Of a DNA stretch of 64,000 nucleotides, positions 60,430-64,000 are shown in pieces (position 1 is the stretch's first letter; every line of letters begins with the position of its first letter). The notes beneath the pieces were generated by a model. The model was given only the letters and a program-made list of their open reading frames with translations. It was not told the origin of the DNA and ran no database searches. The stretch comes from Streptomyces sp. NRRL F-5126 (lineage in GTDB: Bacteria; Actinomycetota; Actinomycetes; Streptomycetales; Streptomycetaceae): the NCBI RefSeq assembly GCF_000721265.1, contig NZ_JOFZ01000010.1, positions 344,715 through 408,714 of the forward strand, given 5' to 3'. Both the position numbers and the translations under genes were made by a program.

Positions 60430-61698
60430 ATGAGGACGACGGATCTTGCGGGCAAGGGGCTGCGGCTGACGCCGTTCAGGGGCGTGCGCTACGTGCCCGA
60501 GCAGGTCACCAGCCTGTCCGCGGTGACCTCGCCGCCGTACGACGTGGTGGTGCGGCCCGACGGCCTGCACCACCTGGAGTGTGCCGATCCTCACAACATC
60601 GTCCGGCTGATCCTCCCCCAGGCCGCCACCCCGGCGGCACGCCACCGGCAGGCCGCCGACACGCTGGCCCGCTGGCTGGCGGACGGCGTGCTGGCCGTCG
60701 ACCCGGAACCCGCGCTGTACGTGTACGAGCAGCGCGGTGAGTCAGCCGTGCAGCGCGGCGTCATCGGCTCGCTCGCCCTGCCGGACCCCGCGGACGGCGT
60801 GGTGCTCCCGCACGAGGACGTCATGGCGGAGATCGTCGAGGACCGCGCCGACCTGATGCGGGCCACTGCCAGCAACCTGGAGCCGCTGCTGCTGACCTAC
60901 GAGGGCGACGGCACGACGCAGGCCGTGCTCGACCGGGTCGCACGGCGTACCCCGCTGCTCGCGACGACCACCGAGGACGGTTACGCGCACAAGCTGTGGT
61001 CGGTGACCTCGGCCGCCGAGCAGGCGGAGATCACGACCGGACTCGCCCGCCACCAGGCGCTGATCGCGGACGGCCACCACCGCTGGGCGACCTACCAGCG
61101 GCTGCGCGAGGAACACCCGGGCGCCGGGCCCTGGTCGTACGGCCTCGTGCTCCTCGTGGACACCCTGCGCCACCCGCTCCAGGTCCGTGCCATCCACCGC
61201 CTGCTGCACGGCGTGCCGGTCGCGGAGGCGGCGGCCTCGCTGCACGGGTTCTGCCGGGTGCGCACGCTCGACGCGGCGCTGCCCGAGGCGCTCGACGCCC
61301 TGGCGGCGGCCACCGCGGAAGGCAACGCCTTCCTGCTGGCGGGCGACGGCGGCTTCCGTCTGGTCGACCGGCCCGACGCGGGCCTGCTCGAACGGACCGT
61401 ACGCCACGACCGGCCGGCGGCCTGGCGGCAACTGGACGCGACGGTGCTGCACAGCGCGCTCATCGACGAGGTGTGGCGGGTGCCCGACGGGCCCGACCAC
61501 ATCGGCTACATCCACGACACGGTCGCGGCCGTGCGCAAGGCCGAGCAGGACGGCAGCACGGCGGTACTCCTGCATCCGGTGCGCGAGGACGTCGTACGCG
61601 ACCTGGCGCGGAAGGGCGTCACGATGCCACGCAAGTCGACGTCGTTCGGCCCGAAGCCGGCGACGGGCCTGGTGCTGCGCACGCTCGCGGCCGGCTGA
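60430..61698 (+). CDS. DUF1015 protein
   Basis: 422 aa from ATG 60430. Family blocks: LRLTPFRGVRYVPEQ, SPPYDVV, DPHNIVRLILPQA, ALYVYEQRG, HEDVMAEIVEDRADLMRAT, NLEPLLLTYEGD, LIADGHHRWATYQRL and STSFGPKPATGLVLRTL. Conserved but poorly characterised; HEDV and GHHR look like a catalytic or metal site. Monocistronic with a perfect 20-bp terminator downstream. No function assigned. Confidence 0.88.
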   Translation: MRTTDLAGKGLRLTPFRGVRYVPEQVTSLSAVTSPPYDVVVRPDGLHHLECADPHNIVRLILPQAATPAARHRQAADTLARWLADGVLAVDPEPALYVYEQRGESAVQRGVIGSLALPDPADGVVLPHEDVMAEIVEDRADLMRATASNLEPLLLTYEGDGTTQAVLDRVARRTPLLATTTEDGYAHKLWSVTSAAEQAEITTGLARHQALIADGHHRWATYQRLREEHPGAGPWSYGLVLLVDTLRHPLQVRAIHRLLHGVPVAEAAASLHGFCRVRTLDAALPEALDALAAATAEGNAFLLAGDGGFRLVDRPDAGLLERTVRHDRPAAWRQLDATVLHSALIDEVWRVPDGPDHIGYIHDTVAAVRKAEQDGSTAVLLHPVREDVVRDLARKGVTMPRKSTSFGPKPATGLVLRTLAAG

Positions 61699-61733
61699 CC
61701 GGCCGTCCCGCCCGTCCCCGCCGGCTGCCCGGG

Positions 61734-61778
61734 ACGGGCGAGGGGCCCGCGCGCCGTGCGCGCGGGCCCCTCGCCCGT
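61734..61778. terminator. Bidirectional terminator
   Basis: 20-bp perfect arms (61734-61753 and 61759-61778) with a 5-base loop CCGTG between the rightward DUF1015 gene and the leftward RDD-repeat gene. Confidence 0.9.
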
Positions 61779-61806
61779 ACAGCCTCGTACAACGCCTCTC
61801 AGCGCG

Positions 61807-63663
61807 TCACCCTTCGCCGTCGGCGCGCCGGGGCGCGTCCGGGGCGTCGTCGGCCTCGGCCTCTCCCCGCACGTCGCCCTCGGCGTCGCCGGGGCCGTCC
61901 GCCGCCGCGTCGTCCTCCGCCGCCACGTCGTCTTCCATGGCATCGACGAACTCGATGCCGTCGAGTTCGGCAAGCCGGTCGGACGCGTCGGTCGTCCCGT
62001 CCTTGTCCGCCTCGTTGGCACGGGCGAACCACTCGCGGGCCTCGCTCTCCCGGCCGGCCTCCAGCAGGGCGTCCGCGTACGCGTAGCGCAGGCGGGCCGT
62101 CCACGGGTGCACGGAGTGCGAGGCGAGCTCAGGACTCTGCAGCGTGACGATGGCGGCGTCGAGCTGCCCCATGTCGCGCCGGGCCCCGGCGGCCACGAGA
62201 CGCATCTCGACCTGGCCCGCCTTGTCCAGCTTCTGCACCTCGGACTCACCGGCCATCGCCAGCGCGCGCTCGGGCCGGCCGAGGCCGCGCTCGCAGTCGG
62301 CCATGACGGGCCACAGCTCCACGTTGCCGGTCATCCTGCGGGCGGCCCGGAACTCGGCCAGCCCCTCGGCGTACTTCTGGTTGGCATACGCCGCGAAGCC
62401 CGCCGCCTCGCGGACCGCTGCCACCCTGGACGCGAGCCGCAGGGCCACCCTGGAGTACGCGTAGGCGCCCTCGGGGTCCTCGTCGATGAGCCGGGCGACC
62501 ATGACCAGGTTGCGGGCGACGTCGTCCGCGAGGGTCTTGGGCAGGCTCATGAGCTCCTGCCGCACGTCCTTGTCGATCTCGTCGCCCGTGACCTCGTCCG
62601 GGATGGGCAGCCGCTTCACGGGCTCCCTGTCCCTGTCCCGGTCGTCCCGCCGTCCGGGCCCACCACGGCGGTCGTCGCGGCCGCGGAACCCACCGCGGTC
62701 GCGGTCGTCGCGACCTCCACGGAATCCGCCGCGACCGCCCCGGTCACGGTCGTCACGCCTGCCGTACCCGCCACCGCCGGCACCGGGGCGGCCGCCCCGG
62801 TCGCTGTCGCGGCGGGGCCCACGGGGCCGGTCGTCGCGGCGATCGTCACGGCGGTCGTCCCTGCGATCATCACGGCGGAAGGACGGACGGTCATCCCGCC
62901 GGTCGTCACGGCGGAACGAAGGCCGGTCGTCGCGCCGGTCATCACGCCGGAACGAAGGCCGGTCATCCCGCCCCCCGCGGAACCCACCGCGGTCACGGTC
63001 ACCACGGTCCCGGTCATCACGCCGGAACGAGGGACGGTCGTCACGGCCCCCGCGGAACCCACCACGGTCACGGTCGCCACGGTCCCGGTCATCACGCCGG
63101 AACGGGGGACGGTCATCCCTCCGACCACGGTCGTCACGGCGGTCGTCACGCCGGAACGACGGACGGTCGTCCCTCCGGCCACGGTCGTCACGGCGGTCAT
63201 CACGCCGGTCATCACGCCGGAACGAGGGACGGTCGTCACGCCCCCCGCGGAACCCACCACGGTCACGGTCGCCACGGTCCCGGTCATCACGCCGGAAAGG
63301 CGGACGGTCATCGCGGCGATCGTCACGGCGGTCACCGTCCCGACCCCGGTATCCGCCGCCGCCTCCCGCGTACCCGCCCCCGGGGCGACCGCCGCGGTCA
63401 TCGCGGTCGCGGCGCCCGTTACCGCCGCTGCCGGGGCGACCGCCGTTACCTCCGGGGCGACCGCCTCGCTCGTCGTCCCTGCGGGGGCCGCGCGACCGGT
63501 CGTCGCGCGAGCCTCGGAAACCGCCGCGGTCACCTCGATCGTCGCGGCGGGGCCCCGAAGGCCGCTGGTCGTCGCGGCGTCCGCGAGAGCCGCCCCGGTT
63601 GTCACCACTGTCCCTGCGACGCGGCTCGCGCTCAGGACGGTCGTCGGAGGAATTGGGGGACAT
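61807..63663 (-). CDS. RDD/RGG-repeat protein with C-terminal TPR domain
   Basis: 618 aa from ATG 63663 (GGAG nine bases upstream). Residues 1 to about 355 are low-complexity, made of RDDR, DRGG, GGFRGGRDD and RPSFRRDDR units, resembling RGG-box RNA-binding and condensate-forming proteins, but rich in Asp as well as Arg. From about 360 a globular TPR-like region (RLPIPDEVTGDEIDKDVRQELMSLPKTLADDVARNL, AYANQKYAEGLAEFRAARRM, YADALLEAGRESEAREWF) follows, then an acidic tail. Located next to the rrn operon. Role in RNA or ribosome biology is inferred from composition and context only. Confidence 0.85.
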   Translation of the reverse strand: MSPNSSDDRPEREPRRRDSGDNRGGSRGRRDDQRPSGPRRDDRGDRGGFRGSRDDRSRGPRRDDERGGRPGGNGGRPGSGGNGRRDRDDRGGRPGGGYAGGGGGYRGRDGDRRDDRRDDRPPFRRDDRDRGDRDRGGFRGGRDDRPSFRRDDRRDDRRDDRGRRDDRPSFRRDDRRDDRGRRDDRPPFRRDDRDRGDRDRGGFRGGRDDRPSFRRDDRDRGDRDRGGFRGGRDDRPSFRRDDRRDDRPSFRRDDRRDDRPSFRRDDRRDDRRDDRRDDRPRGPRRDSDRGGRPGAGGGGYGRRDDRDRGGRGGFRGGRDDRDRGGFRGRDDRRGGPGRRDDRDRDREPVKRLPIPDEVTGDEIDKDVRQELMSLPKTLADDVARNLVMVARLIDEDPEGAYAYSRVALRLASRVAAVREAAGFAAYANQKYAEGLAEFRAARRMTGNVELWPVMADCERGLGRPERALAMAGESEVQKLDKAGQVEMRLVAAGARRDMGQLDAAIVTLQSPELASHSVHPWTARLRYAYADALLEAGRESEAREWFARANEADKDGTTDASDRLAELDGIEFVDAMEDDVAAEDDAAADGPGDAEGDVRGEAEADDAPDAPRRADGEG

Positions 63664-63770
63664 CGGTTGAGCTCCTGTCTTCGGGCACCATCGGTTCAGG
63701 CGCCACATGTCATCATCGCGCAGCCGGTCGAGCAGTGCGCGGGTACGGTCTCGCCGGCGAAAACGGCAAC

Positions 63771-63818
63771 AAAAAAGGACCCGTGGTCCAGCATTGAATG
63801 CTGGACCACGGGTCCTTT
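63771..63818 (-). terminator. rrn operon intrinsic terminator
   Basis: 22-bp perfect arms (63774-63795 and 63797-63818) around one base; on the leftward transcript the stem is followed by a run of U (the AAAAAA at 63771-63776). A textbook intrinsic terminator after 5S. Confidence 0.93.
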
Positions 63819-63826
63819 CACAAATC

Positions 63827-63925
63827 GTTCGGCGGCGTCCTACTCTCCCACAGGGTCCCCCCTGCAGTACCATCGGCGCAGTAGAGCTTAGCTTCCGGGT
63901 TCGGAATGTAACCGGGCGTTTCCCC
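63827..63925 (-). rRNA. 5S rRNA, 5'-truncated
   Basis: Leftward, the sequence GGGGAAACGCCCGG then TTCCGAACCCGGAAGC and ending in GGACGCCGCCGAAC is the Streptomyces 5S body and 3' end. The first about 20 nt of 5S (the 5' helix I strand and loop A, TTCGGTGGTCATAGCG-like) are absent: instead the body is preceded directly by TTTGCTCGCGTCCACTGTG, which I recognise as the start of the 23S-5S spacer. Helix I cannot form because no complement to GCCGCCGAA exists upstream. So the copy appears to be a deletion derivative or a misassembly. Confidence 0.85.
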
Positions 63926-63946
63926 ACAGTGGACGCGAGCAAATAT

Positions 63947-64000
63947 GGACAAGCCCTCGGCCTATTAGTACCGGTCAACTCCACCAGTCACCTGGCTTCC
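63947..64000 (-). rRNA. 23S rRNA, 3' end (partial)
   Basis: Leftward transcript: GGAAGCCAGGTGACTGGTGG, AGTTGACCGGTACTAATAGG, CCGAGGGCTTGTCC. It continues beyond the right edge of the window. Followed by ATATTTGCTCGCGTCCACTGTG, the start of the normal spacer, then the truncated 5S. Confidence 0.95.

Noticed and set aside
61756..63891. 711-codon rightward frame over the RDD-repeat gene
   Set aside because: Val/Thr/Ala repeats (VVTAVIT and similar) arise from the reverse complement of the RDD repeat; it also runs into 5S rRNA.

Overview
The window is very GC-rich (about 73% by impression), uses GTG starts often, and has tightly packed operons with ATGA, GTGA and TTGA start/stop overlaps. Gene content is typical of a Streptomyces chromosome core: SepF-like protein, DnaE2 with a Y-family partner, an extra ParA beside ScpAB, an NadR/PnuC/NrtR operon, FecCD-type siderophore permeases and an RDD/RGG-rich TPR protein. 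From memory, the order dnaE2 - sepF-like - acyl-CoA dehydrogenase - PAP2 - der - cmk - tyrA - aroH - nadR - scpBA - parA - ald - pyrG - recN - nadK - tlyA - fecCD - rrn matches the conserved SCO17xx block of S. coelicolor. I could not check this by search.

Layout. 1-1018: 3' end of a type ISP restriction/methyltransferase gene and a small conserved protein. 1324-5504: a secreted GDSL lipase, then a translationally coupled GT2-GT2-polysaccharide deacetylase operon. 6121-8046: GntR regulator divergent from a tandem GNAT, then a Nudix gene that has lost its 5' end. 8047-11790: accessory island. A Tn3-family transposase remnant and a tyrosine-integrase remnant, both with the catalytic core deleted, flank a TetR regulator and a divergent 4-hydroxybenzoate-hydroxylase-like flavoprotein. 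11812-18891: methyltransferase, GNAT, ImuB-like protein coupled to DnaE2, and a secreted streptogrisin-like protease. 19492-25314: SepF-like cell-division protein, acyl-CoA dehydrogenase, PAP2 phosphatase, I78 inhibitor and three lineage-specific hypotheticals.

25363-38945 is a long leftward block: aroH-tyrA-cmk-acyltransferase-der; pnuC-nadR-nrtR-ADP-ribosylglycohydrolase behind a perfect palindrome that is a good NrtR operator candidate; and parA-(RHH-like partner)-scpA-scpB-rluB, a segregation/condensation operon. 39231-45302 holds alanine dehydrogenase, a STAND ATPase with TPRs, an ADP-ribose pyrophosphatase-like Nudix and CTP synthase. 45699-51002 holds a GH15 trehalase/glucoamylase, a PucR regulator, a GT4 glycosyltransferase and a hydrophobic hypothetical.

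51706-61698 holds recN-nadK-tlyA and a small protein gene, an SCP2 gene, an iron-box-controlled siderophore ABC importer, a HAD phosphatase and a DUF1015 protein. 61807-64000 has a 618-aa RDD/RGG-repeat TPR protein, then (leftward) the rrn terminator, a 5S rRNA lacking its 5' strand, and the 23S 3' end. The 5S is fused to the start of the 23S-5S spacer, so it is either a broken rrn locus or an assembly error.

Strongest leads: the truncated 5S; the island with matching internally deleted mobile-element genes around an altered PHBH-like enzyme; the NrtR-type NAD operon with an ADP-ribosylglycohydrolase and a NadR lacking the Walker A lysine; the ParA/RHH/ScpAB operon; and the RDD/RGG protein next to rrn.
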